Source of the DNA: Papilionanthe hookeriana x Papilionanthe teres
Taxonomy: Eukaryota > Streptophyta > Magnoliopsida > Asparagales > Orchidaceae
Length of the DNA stretch: 64,000 nt
Direction of reading: 5' to 3'
Assembly (NCBI GenBank): GCA_022702705.1
Contig: CM040428.1
Location: forward strand, 102,690,022 to 102,754,021
In this document: positions 1 to 10,951 of the stretch, one piece after another
Layout of the letters: each line of letters opens with the position of its first letter
Position numbering within the stretch: the stretch's first letter is position 1
Notes under the pieces: model-generated
Databases searched by the model: none
What the model was told of the DNA's origin: nothing
Seen by the model: only the letters and a program-made list of their open reading frames with translations
Made by a program: the position numbers and the translations under genes

Positions 1-1289
1 TATATTTTGAAATGTTGTGGCAGTGAATTTTATCTTGCTGTGACTTTTAATTTAGTTTTGGGTTTCAGTTTTGTGGCTATCCTAAAGGTTTCAGTTTTCA
101 AGCAACAATCTTATTTATCATGCAAGAAAAGTAAAACGCAGTGCAGGTAAATAAATTGCAATAAGGTAAATTGCATCAAAATATAAATGTACCTGGTAGG
201 GTCTTCTCGTCATTCCTAGCTGAAACTTTAGTATTGCATTGTATCTATGTGTTTATAATTTAGCAGAAATTAAAGCATGCCAGAAAACAGGAAGAAGTAG
301 GACTAACGAGCAGTAGCTACTCAATCTTATGATGTCTATGTTAAGATCCTGGTTGTCTACCAAGTCCTATGATATCTATGTGAATTCCTATGTTGTGTTT
401 CAATAAACTTTATTTAATTTAATTGAGGATGATTTCATTAAGTAGACATATTAAGTTTAATAGACCTCAGAGGTATCCAAACAGTCAAAGAAGGATGCAG
501 GTCCATGCTTCCCTCTCATATCCTGATGAAAAGTCTCGGGCTCATTTAGACTTATTATGTTGCTTAACAATTCACCCTACCTATACCCTTATGCTTAATG
601 AACACAGTTGTTCGGGGTAGGTTGGGGCAGATGGGTTTAGGTGTGGTTTGGATTTGGATTGGTGGCAATTGGTAGTTTGATTTGGACTTATGGGAGTCTT
701 TGTGAAGATTTGTTTGAGTTTAATTGAGTTTGATTTTAGTTTGGGGATTGGAGGATTTGAATTGGTTTGTGTTTGTATTTGGTTTGGGTTTGAACTAGGT
801 TTGGTTTTGGTTTTGGTTTGGTTTTAGTTTTGGTTTTGGTTTTGGTTTTGGTTTGAATTTAGTTTTGTTTTTGGTTTTTTTTTTTTTTTTTTTTTGGAGC
901 TAGGAACTTTGAGTTTGGAATGTGAATTGGGGAGGTTGTGTGGACATCGGGTAAAATTTGGGTTACTTCATGCATTCACTAAGCATAAGGGTATTCTTAT
1001 TATGTTTCTACACCAAGTTGTGATTTCTTAGGGTCTTTGTAAAGGGAAAAATAAACCATGCCTTAGGAGGCCTATCCTAGGTTTGATTGTTATCGTGTTA
1101 GTATTGTATTGTGGTTGGGATTGTTGTTGTTGTTGTGATTGTTGTTATTGTATTATGTATGTTATTGTTTTGTTTTCTTTTTGTCTTATGTTATTATTGT
1201 ATGTTATTTTATTCTTATATTAGTGTTAATTTATGTGTTGTTATGTTATTATTATTTTTATTATGTGTTTTTTTAAACATATTATCTTT

Positions 1290-2266
1290 TATTTGTAATT
1301 AAAATTATTATTCATCTTTATTTTTTATTTTATTTATTATCTTTATTTAATTCATTATGATTTATTTACTTTATCATCATTTATTTGTTTTTGTTTTTGT
1401 TTTTTTTGTTTTATTTAACTAATTGGTTGTTATTTATTTGTATTATTTAATTAATTGTTATTTATTTAATTTATTTAATTTATTTTACTTTAACTTAATA
1501 TTTGTTTATTTAAATTATTATCTTTAATTTAATTTTAATTTTTTTGTTACTTAATTTAATTAATTTAATTTAATTTAATTTATTATTATTTACAAATATT
1601 ATTAATTTAATTTAATTAATTAATTTAATTTAATGTAAAGTATTATTGTTTAATTTAATAAAATTTAATTTAATTTATTTTATTTTATTTAATTCAATTA
1701 ATTTAATTTGTTTAGTTTAATTTAATTTATTATTTATTTACATTATTGTTTAATTTAATTTATTTAGTTTAATTTAATTTATTATTTATTTACATTATCA
1801 ATTTAATTTATTTAATTTGTTTATTTAATTTATTTAATTTAATTTTCATTTATGTTATTATTTAATTTAATTTAATTTAGTATGATTTGATTAATTTAAT
1901 TAATTTAATTTAATTTAATTTAATATTATTTACATTATCATTTAATTTTAATTTAATATTCAGTTTTCATTAACTTATATAACTTAATTTAATTTATTTA
2001 TTTAATTTAATTTAATTTTAGATTATTTATTTATTTACATTATCATTTAATTTAATATAATTTTGATTTATTTAATTTGTTTAATTTAATTTGATTTAAT
2101 TTAATTTATTGTTTATATACATTATCATTTATTTTAATATTTGATTTTCATTTATTTAATTTAATTTAATTCAATTTATTTAATTAATTTAATTTAATTT
2201 AAATTATTATTTTCATTATCATTTAATTTAGTTTATTATCCATTTATATTATTTAAATTATTTTTA

Positions 2267-2356
<90 letters not shown>

Positions 2357-3230
2357 TATTTATTTTATTATTCTTTATATTCTTATCTTTTAATATATAT
2401 ATATATATATTATAAGATATTTTTATTTTAATTTATTATTGTTATTAATTATATGTATATTTAAGTTTATCATTTATATTATTTATTTATCATTTACATT
2501 ATTATTTATTTTATTATAAAGCTTTTCATTTTCTCTCTCCTCAATTATTCTTTTCTTTATTTTAAAGTTATGATTATTTATATTAAGTTATTATTTATTA
2601 AAAATTATTATTTACATATATATTTACATTTAGATTATTTTAAAGAGGCATGACATTTTTATTGGATTATTTTTATTATTTATCTTGAATTTACAACTAT
2701 TTTTAATTATTATTATTTATTATTCTTTCTTATATTTTCATTATCTATTTAAGTTTATGGTTATTTATTTTATTCTTATCACATTATTTTTATTATTTAC
2801 ATATTGTTATTATCTATTTACATATATATATATATTATTATTCTTTATTTATTTATATTTTAGTAGTATTTATTATTATTATTATTTTTTTAAAATTTAA
2901 TATAGTGTAGTTATATTATTTATTTTTTAGTGTAGTTATTTTTTTTTATATAGTTTTAAATTTAATATAGTTATTTTAAATTTAGTATGGTTATTTTATT
3001 TAAAATTTAGTAAAGTTATTATTTAATTTATTTAAATTTACAATTATTATATCACTTATTTGTTATTTATCATTTTATTTACAATGTTATTTATTTTAGA
3101 TTGTTCCATTCATTTTCTTTTGTTTTATTTTTATTTTATCGTTATGTTTATTTCTCTCTTCTCTTTTATTTTTATTACCTTTATGTTGTATTAAAAACTT
3201 TAAAATTCATTTTTTTTAAGGTAATAAAAA
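1290..3230. repeat. AT-rich pentanucleotide low-complexity tract in E1 3' LTR
   Basis: About 1.9 kb consists of interlaced TTTAA, TTTAT and TTATT words with hardly any G or C. A pure (TA)n run lies at about 2268-2351. The same tract occurs in the 5' LTR at about 18470-20340, but there the (TA)n run is only a few units, so this microsatellite expanded or contracted after insertion. Short open frames inside are meaningless products of base composition. Confidence 0.85.
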
Positions 3231-3990
3231 CTAGGTGAAAAGATTAGGTGGTATTTTTGTAAATATCAAAAGAGTTAACTTAATTAGCTAATAACTTGCA
3301 TAAAAAGAATAGAAATCCTGAGGCTAAGCATGGAATAGCTTGCATGAAAGAAATCTTAAGGCTATACATGGAAATGGCTAAATAATTTTGCATAAAAAAA
3401 AAAAAAAATCCTAAAGCCTAAGCATGGGAAAGTTTAAATAGCTTGAAGATTTGTGAAAGGGATTAACACATAAATTTTTTTTTTTTTTTGAAAAACCAAT
3501 GAAGGAGAATAAGAAAAAAAAATGCATGTATGTGTGATTTAGACTTTTAAGTTAAACATAAACATGATGATGAACTTTTCCCTTTAGGAAATTTTGAACT
3601 AAAAATAAAAGTAGAGAGAAGGGGAAGATGTTAACTTGCCTTGGAGAAGCACTTGTTGAAAACCTTGGCTAAGAGAGGAAGTGAGTGATTGTGGCTAGCT
3701 TAGAAGGAGGAGAAGGAGAAGAGAGGCTCACGGCTAGAAGGAGTTTGGGGGAGGAATGAGGAAATGTGTAAGTGTGTGTGTAAGGGTGTGTAAGTGAGAT
3801 TATGAGAGGGATTTAGGATGAGGCTCACGGCTAGGGAGTGAATGGTCGGTGCGAGGAAGAGATATGGTGGAGACATGGTGAAGGTAAGGTGAAAGTAAGG
3901 AGGGTAGGGTGAGGGAGAGGTGAGGGAGAGGTGAGGGGAGAGGCATGGAGGAGAGATATGGAGGGATATATTTTTTTTATTTCATTTATT

Positions 3991-4030
<40 letters not shown>

Positions 4031-4865
4031 ATTTTATGGCTGCCATGAGATTAATTTGATTAATTATGGTTTAATTTAGGTTGATTTGAATTATTAGTTC
4101 AATTAGGTTCATTTGCGTTTGGGCTAACATAACATGGGTTTGAGTGAGAATGAGGTCTAGGTGTCTTGATCAATATTGTTTATATGATTGTGATGAAGAT
4201 TTTTCATGAAGACACAAAGTGGTTTTGAGCTCATTTGGAGGTTCAATTTTGGCATGGATTGGATTTTTGATTATTTTGGACCATGTTGGGTTCGGGTCAA
4301 ATTAGATTGGGTTTGAGTGGGAATGGGGTTCCGAGGTCTTCAGAAATAATGTAGACATGGTTGTCGCAAAGAACTTTCATGAAGACATAAAATTGTTTTG
4401 ACAAGGTTTAGGGGGTCAATTTGGTGGATTTAAAATATGTGTCCAGCTTGGGTCAAAATGGGGAGGTTTTGGTCCAAAATGGATTTTGGGTAAGATCTGA
4501 GCTCAATCTATGGGCCATTGATGATCCAATTAAGTTTAAGGAGGTGTTATAAAGAGTTTTGAATTGAAATTTTGGAGGAATTGATTGACATTGGCTCACT
4601 TTAAGAGTTTTGGGTTATTTAGACCAAATTGGGGATTTTGGATTTCAAGTGGAATTAGATTCAAATGAGGGTCACATTGGGCTTGAATTTGGTCTAATTT
4701 GATATTGGGGATGTTAAATTTTGGTTTAGAATTGAATTTGATGAAAATTGGGATCAATTGGGTCAAGATTGGGTTTGGTGTAGGCACCTTTAGGTTAAAT
4801 GGGCCAAGTTGGGATTTTGGATTGAAAGTGTATTAATTTGGAAAAATTGGCCCATGGTGTAGTTT

Positions 4866-5130
4866 AACAAAATGAAATTGGGAACTTTTAGGATTTTGTG
4901 GAATTTTTTGAGAATTTTTTGGAATTTTTGGATTTTTGGGAAAAAATGGTATTTTGGGTATTTTGAGGGTATTGGGGGGTATTTTTGGAAATTTTGGAAT
5001 TTTTGGTCATGGATAGTCAATTTGAGTGGTAAGGAATATCTTGGAATGATTTTTCAGGAATTTTGGTGAATTTTGGTGAATTTTAAGAAATTTGGGTAAT
5101 TTTGGAAATTTTGGGAGGTCGGGGGCCAAA
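4866..5130. repeat. Phased GGAATTTTT-type block in Ogre LTR
   Basis: A run of words such as GGAATTTTTGG and GGGTATTTTGAGGG at near 10-bp rhythm. Present also at 21991-22230 (E1 5' LTR) and, as its complement, at about 28290-28570 in the diverged E2 LTR. Confidence 0.55.
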
Positions 5131-5618
5131 AATTGAAACTTTGGAGATTTGAAGGTGGCTTCAAAGTGAGCATGATGTAATGGTTTAAATTGAGTTATAG
5201 ATCGAGGGTCACCCTCATTTGGTCCTCTTTGTGTTGGTCTCTACCACTTAGTCATAGACTTGGGGTTGGGCTATCCACATGAGTTTCCAAAGAGTTCAGG
5301 GTTGAAATTAGGATGTGTATGTTGTGAATGTGAAGTGTATGAGTGGTGATCTCCAGACCTCCCTCAGGGCAAATCCTAAGGTTTGACCACCTATAGGAGA
5401 CTTCCCCTAGGATTCCTTATGCTTTCCTTTTTCCTACCAAAAGGTGGAGGTTAGGCCTTAAGCATATGAAAACCCCCTAGTGAAGCAAGAAGAGTTTTGA
5501 ATTTCTATGGGGAGGGTTCCATGACTAGTCCTCTAAGAAAGTCACCAAGAGAGTCCTATGGCTAGACCCTAGGCTATTCTAAAGAGAGACTAGACCTCAA
5601 CCAAAAGTGAGGTCAACA

Positions 5619-6114
5619 AACGGACCTCCAATAGGTGTGGTGTGCAGGGCAAGCACACCGCACGTATTGGTGTTGACCGACGAGATGAACAAGACCAACG
5701 CTACTGTATGAGTGAAAACTCAAGATAGAACAAATAATTCAGCAAGTAAGTTGCCGCTAAGAGTTGTTTGGTTAAAGACCTTCAAACTCAGGGACTCTCG
5801 CTGGGGAAAGGAGGTGGAAACACCATCAAGCTTGGGGCTATAAATTTCAAGCTCCCAAACTGCGGAGGAATCCGAACCTGATTTGATTTGAAGAGGGAAT
5901 TTTGAATTTGATTTCAAATTCCTTGTTTGAATTTTAGTTTGAAATTTTTTTTTGAATTTGAAGTTTGGAATTTTGTTTTTTGAATTTAATTTTAGGATTG
6001 GAATGTGAGAATTTAAAATTTTAAGTGAAATCGGAATTTCGGTATCGCTCGCAGGAGGAGAATCAGAATTTAGGTACTGACTCGGAAATTCAAGGAAAAA
6101 ATTTCTTTTTTTTG
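5619..6114 (-). other. E1 3' untranslated region between tandem array and 3' LTR
   Basis: About 500 bp with no open frame that resembles a gene. On the minus strand it ends ...TTGGAGGTCCGTT directly before the LTR start, so the purine-rich GGAGG is the only polypurine-tract candidate, and a weak one. The part from about 5880 to 6060 is rich in GAATTTG/AAATTC words. Confidence 0.5.
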
Positions 6115-6660
6115 GGAAATCAGACGACTAAGCTCCGACCCCAGAATATCATGGAAGGCGGAAAAAAATCTCGGAAAGGGGATGGAAATTTAGGGATTTT
6201 TTTTTTTTGGGAAATCGGACGACTAAGCTCCGAACCCAGAATATCGTGGAATGCGGAAAAATATCTCGGAAGGAAGATGAAAATTTAGGGAATTTTTGGG
6301 AAAACAGACGACTAAGCTCCGATCCCAGAATATCGTAGAATGCGGAAAAATATCTCGTCGGAAGGAAGATGGAAATTTAGGGAATTTTTGGGAAATCGGA
6401 CGACTAAGCTTCGAACCCAGAATATCATGGAATGCGGAAAAATATCTCGGAAGGAAGATGGAAATTTAGGGAATTTTTGGGAAATCGAACGACTAAGCTC
6501 CGAACCCAGAATATCGTGGAATGCGGAAAAATATCTCGGAAGGAAGATGGAAATTTAGGGAATTTTTGGGAAATCGGACGACTAAGCTCCGATCCCAGAA
6601 TATCGTGGAATGCGGAAAAATATCTCGGAAGGAAGATGGAAACTTGCGGAATTTTTGGAA
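6115..6660 (-). repeat. 89-bp tandem repeat array in E1 3' untranslated region
   Basis: Six head-to-tail copies of a unit of about 89 bp begin near 6115, 6211, 6299, 6391, 6480 and 6569. Each contains GACGACTAAGCTCCGA, then a CCAGAATATCGTGGAATGCGG core, then AATATCTCGGAAGGAAGATGG. Units differ by point changes, a poly-T expansion in the first and a 3-bp insertion in the third. 89 is not a multiple of three, so overlapping open frames here (72-87 codons) are frame-cycling artefacts. Tandem arrays in this position are well known in Tat/Ogre elements and can seed satellite DNA. Confidence 0.93.
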
Positions 6661-6960
6661 GGAGAAGATATTATTAACTTGTCCATTTCTGACTTCATAT
6701 CGTTTCATTTTGTTTAATTTTGATTTTGCTTCTTTTGAGTTCATTTATTTTCATTTTGATTTGATTTGATTTGACTTGATTTAAATTTTGTTTTTAATTT
6801 TCATTTTGTTTTAATTTCACTTGGTTTAAATTTCATTTTGTTTTTGATTTTTTTATTTTTTATCCTTTTCTTCTGTATCATTTTTTTTTTACAAAATTTT
6901 GGACCCAGTCACAGACACTAGCCCTATAGCTATATTAGAACGAATACCATTTTTTTAGTC
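6661..6960 (-). other. E1 untranslated region between integrase and tandem array
   Basis: About 300 bp of T-rich (plus strand) low-complexity sequence with repeated CATTTTGTTT/GATTTGATTT words. It lies directly after the integrase stop on the minus strand. No gene or structured element is seen. Confidence 0.5.
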
Positions 6961-6963
6961 TTT

Positions 6964-8237
6964 TCATGTCGCGTAATATTTCTTTAAATATCGTCCATTG
7001 ATGGGCAACATGGGTCTATCCCCTTGAGAATCCACCAACTGGTAAGATCCTCCTGTGTAGACCTTCTCCACCACGAACGGTCCTTCCCAGGTCGGTTCAA
7101 ATTTTCCACCTATTTTGCGGTGTGCAAGAATAGGCCTTCTAAGAACGAGCACGAGGTCACCAACTTTGAACGACCTCGGGCGGACCAATTTATCGTGGGC
7201 TTGAATCATCTTCGCTTGGTAGAGTTCCAAGTTCTGCTGTGCGAGCAATCTTTTTCCTTCAAGGCTTTCCAACTCTGCAAGTCGTAACTTGGCATTTTCT
7301 TCTGTTGTAATTTGATTGGTAATAGCAACCCAGAGCGATGGTAGCTGAACTTCTAGATGAAGAACTGCCTCCGACCCGTACACAAGAGCGTAAGGCGTAG
7401 ACTGTGTCGGAGTCCGGACTGTCGTCCTGTAGGCCCATAAAGCTTCCAGTAGCTTATCATGCCACCCTCTCTTATTGTCGTCGAGCATCTTTTTCAGAAT
7501 CTGAACCAGCGTTTTATTGAAGGCTTCTGTTAAGCCATTTGCTTTAGGGTAATAGATCGTCGAGTATCTCCAATCTATCCCGTGTCTTCTGACGAAGTTG
7601 TTAATTTTTGTTCTCTTGAAAGTGGACCCGTTGTCGGAGATGATTCTGCGCGGTACACCGAAACGGTAGAAGATTTGATTCTTGAAGAGCTGTAAAACTT
7701 GTTGCGCTGTGACTTCCCGTAGTGGAACTGCTTCTGCCCACTTGGAAAAGTAGTCTGTAGCGGCGAGTATAAACTGTGTCCTTTTGAGGAAGGAGGGTCT
7801 ATCGGACCCACTATGTCCGTGCCCCAGCACTCGAATGGCCACGAGGCAATCGTTGGGTGTAGAACATTCGGAGGCTGGTGCAAGACCACTCCATGCACCT
7901 GACACTGATGGCATTTTTTAGCTACGTCCATGCAATCTGTTATCATTGCTGGCCAGTAGTATCCGAGTCTTTTGATTTTCATCTTCATTTTTGGTCCTGA
8001 CTGGTGTGCACCACACAATCCAGCATGTACTTCTTTGACAATTTTCTGCGCTTCTGCTTTGCTCAGACATCTCAGCCACATCTGGTCGAAGGATCTCCTA
8101 TACAGAACATTGTCGATCAGGGCATACGACAAAGCCCTCTTTTGAATATGGTGCGCTACTGACTTATCTTCTGGTAACTTTCCGGTTTGTAAATATTCCA
8201 TTAGTGGCTGACGCCAATCTTCTGTATCTTCTGCCAC
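6964..8237 (-). pseudogene. E1 integrase (Tat type), broken by frameshift
   Basis: The enzyme would insert element cDNA into chromosomes. Two overlapping frames carry it. Frame 8237-7575 has the N-terminal zinc-binding HHCC module (VHAGLCGAHQ ... CHQCQ) and the first catalytic aspartate in WGTDIVGP. Frame 7914-6964 has the second aspartate in ISDNGSTF and the glutamate in ANGLTEAFNKTL, followed by the family's AYRTT and YGSEAVLHLEV segments and a C-terminal domain with GPFVVEKV. The frame changes near 7800-7900, between the first and second catalytic aspartates. No chromodomain is seen at the C-terminus, as expected for Tat. The gene follows the second RNase H, also in a different frame, and ends before the 3' untranslated array. 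Confidence 0.92.
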
Positions 8238-9544
8238 TGTAGCAACTGTCTTTTCTTTTTCAATTTCATGTAGACTGTCAAGTCAATCTGAGACAACACC
8301 TGACGTCCTTGTACTGTAATATTTATAGAATCTTCGGGTGGAAAAGCCAATTCTTTAGCGAGTTTTTCTAAAGCGTCCGCATGGGCATTGTCTGCTCGAG
8401 GAATCCTATAGAATATCACATTCGGAATTTTCTCGAGTAACTTCATCGTATATCGGTGGTATTCTTCTAATCTCGGCTTTAGAATTTTGTAGTGTCCTGT
8501 TACTTGCTGGATGACGAGCTGTGAGTCGCCATAAATGGCAATGACTGTTATATCCATTAGTATTGCTATTTCTAAACCGGTGATTAGGGCTTCATACTCT
8601 GCTTCATTGTTGGTACACGGTTCTGTCAAGTGGTAAGAAAATCTCAGCATGGCTCGATCCGGTGTCACAAAGATTAAACCAATTCTCGCTTTGCTCGGTA
8701 TGATTGTTCTCGATCCTTTGTCTTTTCGAGCCGATGATGCTCCATCAAAGTACATTTCCCAACGTTGAGCATTGGGATCTTCTATCCGTAGTATCCGCTC
8801 ATCCGGTAACTCATCATTGAGCGGGGACCCAAGTAGCGATGGGTGCGCTGCGAGAAAATATGCAAGAATCTGCCCTTTGATAGCGCGAAGGGGCACAAAG
8901 GTTATATCGAATTGCAATAATATCATTGACCACCTTGCTAAGCATCGAGAAAGTGTTGGTAGGGTCATTAAATATTGCAACAGATTAACCTTCGAAATCA
9001 GGTTGACCTTATGAGACAACATGTAATGTCTAAGCTTTTGAGTGGCGAAAACTAGAGCTAGACAATGTTTCTCAATAGGAGGATACTTTACCTCTGCAGG
9101 TATTAGACGTCGACTCAAGTAGTAGAGTGCGTTTTCTTTACCCTCATCATTGACTTGGGCAAGTAGAGCTCCGAGGGACTCATCTAACACCGCGGTATAA
9201 AGTATCAACGGTCTACCTGGGATAGGGGCTGCTAAAACAGGAGGTTTCGTTAGATATCGTTTAATATCTTCCAAAGCCTGCTGGCACTTATCTTCCCAAA
9301 TAAATTTGGCATCCTTTTTAATTAATGCCGAGAAAGGCTGACACCTACCCGACAGATTAGATATAAAGCGCCTCAGATATGCCAGTTTTCCTTGAAATGA
9401 ACGTAGTTGTTTCAAGGTTTTAGGGGGAGGCATTTCTAAGATGGCTTTAATCTTCTCTAGGTCGATTTCGATTCCCCGATGACGGACAACGAATCCAAGA
9501 AATTTCCCAGAGGTAACGCCAAAAACACATTTTAAGGGATTCAT
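8201..9544 (-). CDS. E1 pol: RT thumb, decayed RNase H and archaeal-type RNase H
   Basis: An open stretch of 447 codons in the same frame as the upstream RT. Residues about 1-90 are the RT connection (FLGFVV, QLRSFQGKLAYLRRF). Residues 110-200 are a Ty3-type RNase H that looks inactive: LYTAVLDESLGALLAQ keeps an aspartate, but the usual TDQPL-like motif reads SKVNL. Residues 262-395 are a second RNase H with YFDGASS (265), NNEAEYEAL (312), YGDSQLV (338) and ADNAHADAL (384), the acidic residues of an active archaeal-type enzyme. A second RNase H between RNase H and integrase defines the Tat lineage. The start at 9544 is only the first Met after a TGA at 9566-9568; the true protein was part of a polyprotein. 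Confidence 0.9.
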   Translation of the reverse strand: MNPLKCVFGVTSGKFLGFVVRHRGIEIDLEKIKAILEMPPPKTLKQLRSFQGKLAYLRRFISNLSGRCQPFSALIKKDAKFIWEDKCQQALEDIKRYLTKPPVLAAPIPGRPLILYTAVLDESLGALLAQVNDEGKENALYYLSRRLIPAEVKYPPIEKHCLALVFATQKLRHYMLSHKVNLISKVNLLQYLMTLPTLSRCLARWSMILLQFDITFVPLRAIKGQILAYFLAAHPSLLGSPLNDELPDERILRIEDPNAQRWEMYFDGASSARKDKGSRTIIPSKARIGLIFVTPDRAMLRFSYHLTEPCTNNEAEYEALITGLEIAILMDITVIAIYGDSQLVIQQVTGHYKILKPRLEEYHRYTMKLLEKIPNVIFYRIPRADNAHADALEKLAKELAFPPEDSINITVQGRQVLSQIDLTVYMKLKKKRQLLQWQKIQKIGVSH

Positions 9545-9565
9545 CTTCAGATTATATTGTCGTAA

Positions 9566-10924
9566 TCATTCAAATACGATCCTCAAATCATATAGGTGGT
9601 TTCCTCTTATCTTACTCTTGACAACCAAATCATCCACATAGCATTCCACTTGGTTGTGAATGAGGTCATCGATGATCCTTGTCATTGCTCTTTGGTATGT
9701 AGCTCCTGCGTTCTTCAGTCCAAACGGCATCACGGTGTAGCAGTAAATCCCGATCGGAGTTCTGAAAGCTGTGAGGGCTGCGTCTTCTGGTGCCATCTTG
9801 ATCTGATTGTACCCTGAAGACCCATCCATAAAGGAGAAAGTTTCATGTGCCAACGCGATGTCCACCATTAGTTCCGGTATCGGTAACGGGAATTCATCCT
9901 TTGGACATGCTTTATTTAAGTCCCTGAAGTCGACACACACTCGAATTTGTCTATTTTTCTTTTTCACTGGCACAACATTAGCTAACCACGTCGGATACTA
10001 TTCTTCTCGGACAAAATTAGCGTCTATTAATTTCTTGATTTCTGCTGTAACTTGCTGTTCTATCTCGAGGCGCATCTTTCTGGGAGCTTGCTTTACTGGC
10101 GTCACATTCTTATCCACTCCGAGGTGGTGAATTGCAACTACCGGAGATAGTCCTGGCATTTCGTCATAGCTCCAAGCGAAGCAATCTTTGAATTCTGATA
10201 GTAACCTGACCAAGTCTGCAACCTCTTCTTCGTTGAGTAACGAACTTATGAAAGTCGGCCGGGGCTGCTCCTCAGTCCCGAGATTGATTTCTCTTAATTC
10301 ATCGACTGTTGATTTGATTTCTTCTTCGAATTCTGGCGGAGCATCGCTTATTGGCTGATCTTCATATTCATCTTGAATGTCCAGGAAATCTTCTTTTGTC
10401 TGACTAGTAACAACCATGCAAAATTCTGAGTCATCAACGGGTCCGAGCGTACCAAACCCAAGACCTTCTTTCGAATTGAGTTTCTTTCCTTTTACATTCC
10501 ATAATTTTTCGAACAATTGTAACTTATCTTTTGGCATTTTATTTGACACATATCCTTGTTGAATTAATTTTTGTACACACGGCGAAAAGTAGCCAAAAGG
10601 TAATTCCATTAATTCATTTGAGTCATTTTCTTCAAGAATTACACAAGGTTCAGAAGTGGAAGGGGAAGCTTTGTAAAACTTGATTGATTTAAAACCATCG
10701 TTATGAACTTCCTTGACCTCTATACTCTCTACCTTTTGAGATTGGATTGGAGTAAGGGTCTTAGCATGAACATAGTGGTTAATCTGATCATACATCGATT
10801 CGTATTCATCCTTTGCTTCGTCGTCCAGAGAGATCTCGAACTGAGGCTTCTTCTGACTTATCATCATTGTTTCGTTATCTTCTTCGGAGCTTTCCTCCAT
10901 GTCAATGTTGATTGTTGGCTTCAT
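9566..10924 (-). pseudogene. E1 pol: reverse transcriptase palm and fingers, two in-frame stops
   Basis: One reading frame with a TAG at 9998-10000 and a TGA at 9566-9568. The first part (10924-9998) is an acidic linker leading into the RT start (TPVKQAPRKMR, then a conserved LIDANFVREE). The second part has VDFRDLNKACPKDEFPLP, the DGSSGYNQIKM palm segment, MPFGLKNAGATYQRAM and the catalytic YVDDLVVKS. The catalytic aspartates are intact, so decay is limited to nonsense changes. The frame is shared with the protease upstream (a TAA at 10952-10954 separates them) and with RNase H downstream, suggesting an original pro-pol frame. Confidence 0.92.
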
Positions 10925-10951
10925 CTGTTCAACAATTTGGGAAATTCTTTC

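Larger units (their letters stand above)
1..5618 (-). repeat. E1 3' LTR (truncated by the window edge)
   Basis: This stretch matches 17239-22720 almost base for base, with scattered substitutions and indels. On the minus strand the LTR opens with TGTTGACCTC at 5618; its end lies left of the window. The middle, about 1290-3230, is T-rich low-complexity sequence built from TTTAA and TTTAT words. A (TA)n run at about 2268-2351 accounts for much of the length difference from the 5' LTR. About 770-870 is a (GGTTTT)n-like microsatellite. A 65-codon open frame at 423-620 recurs in the other LTR but looks like chance conservation of duplicated LTRs. No host gene is visible. Confidence 0.92.

Noticed and set aside
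423..620. 65-codon open frame conserved in both E1 LTRs (also 17661-17858)
   Set aside because: LTR copies are duplicates by mechanism, so identity does not show coding constraint; no family resemblance or start context, and it is antisense to the element.
770..870. Telomere-like repeats
   Set aside because: The unit is GGTTTT/GGTTT-like and irregular, not the plant TTTAGGG; it is a microsatellite in the LTR.
2685..2900. Hydrophobic 71-codon frame resembling a membrane protein
   Set aside because: Ile/Leu/Phe/Tyr runs are the automatic translation of TTA/TTT-rich sequence.
4596..5069. Pairs of overlapping open frames on both strands in the E1 LTR
   Set aside because: They arise from low-complexity G/T-rich sequence; the proteins are simple Phe/Trp/Gly or Pro/Lys/Asn runs.
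6115..6660. CRISPR-like or protein-repeat reading of the tandem array
   Set aside because: 89-bp units abut directly without spacers, and 89 is not divisible by three; the open frames cycle.
9596..10130. Plus-strand open frames opposite the E1 RT and protease
   Set aside because: Shadow frames of real minus-strand pol genes.
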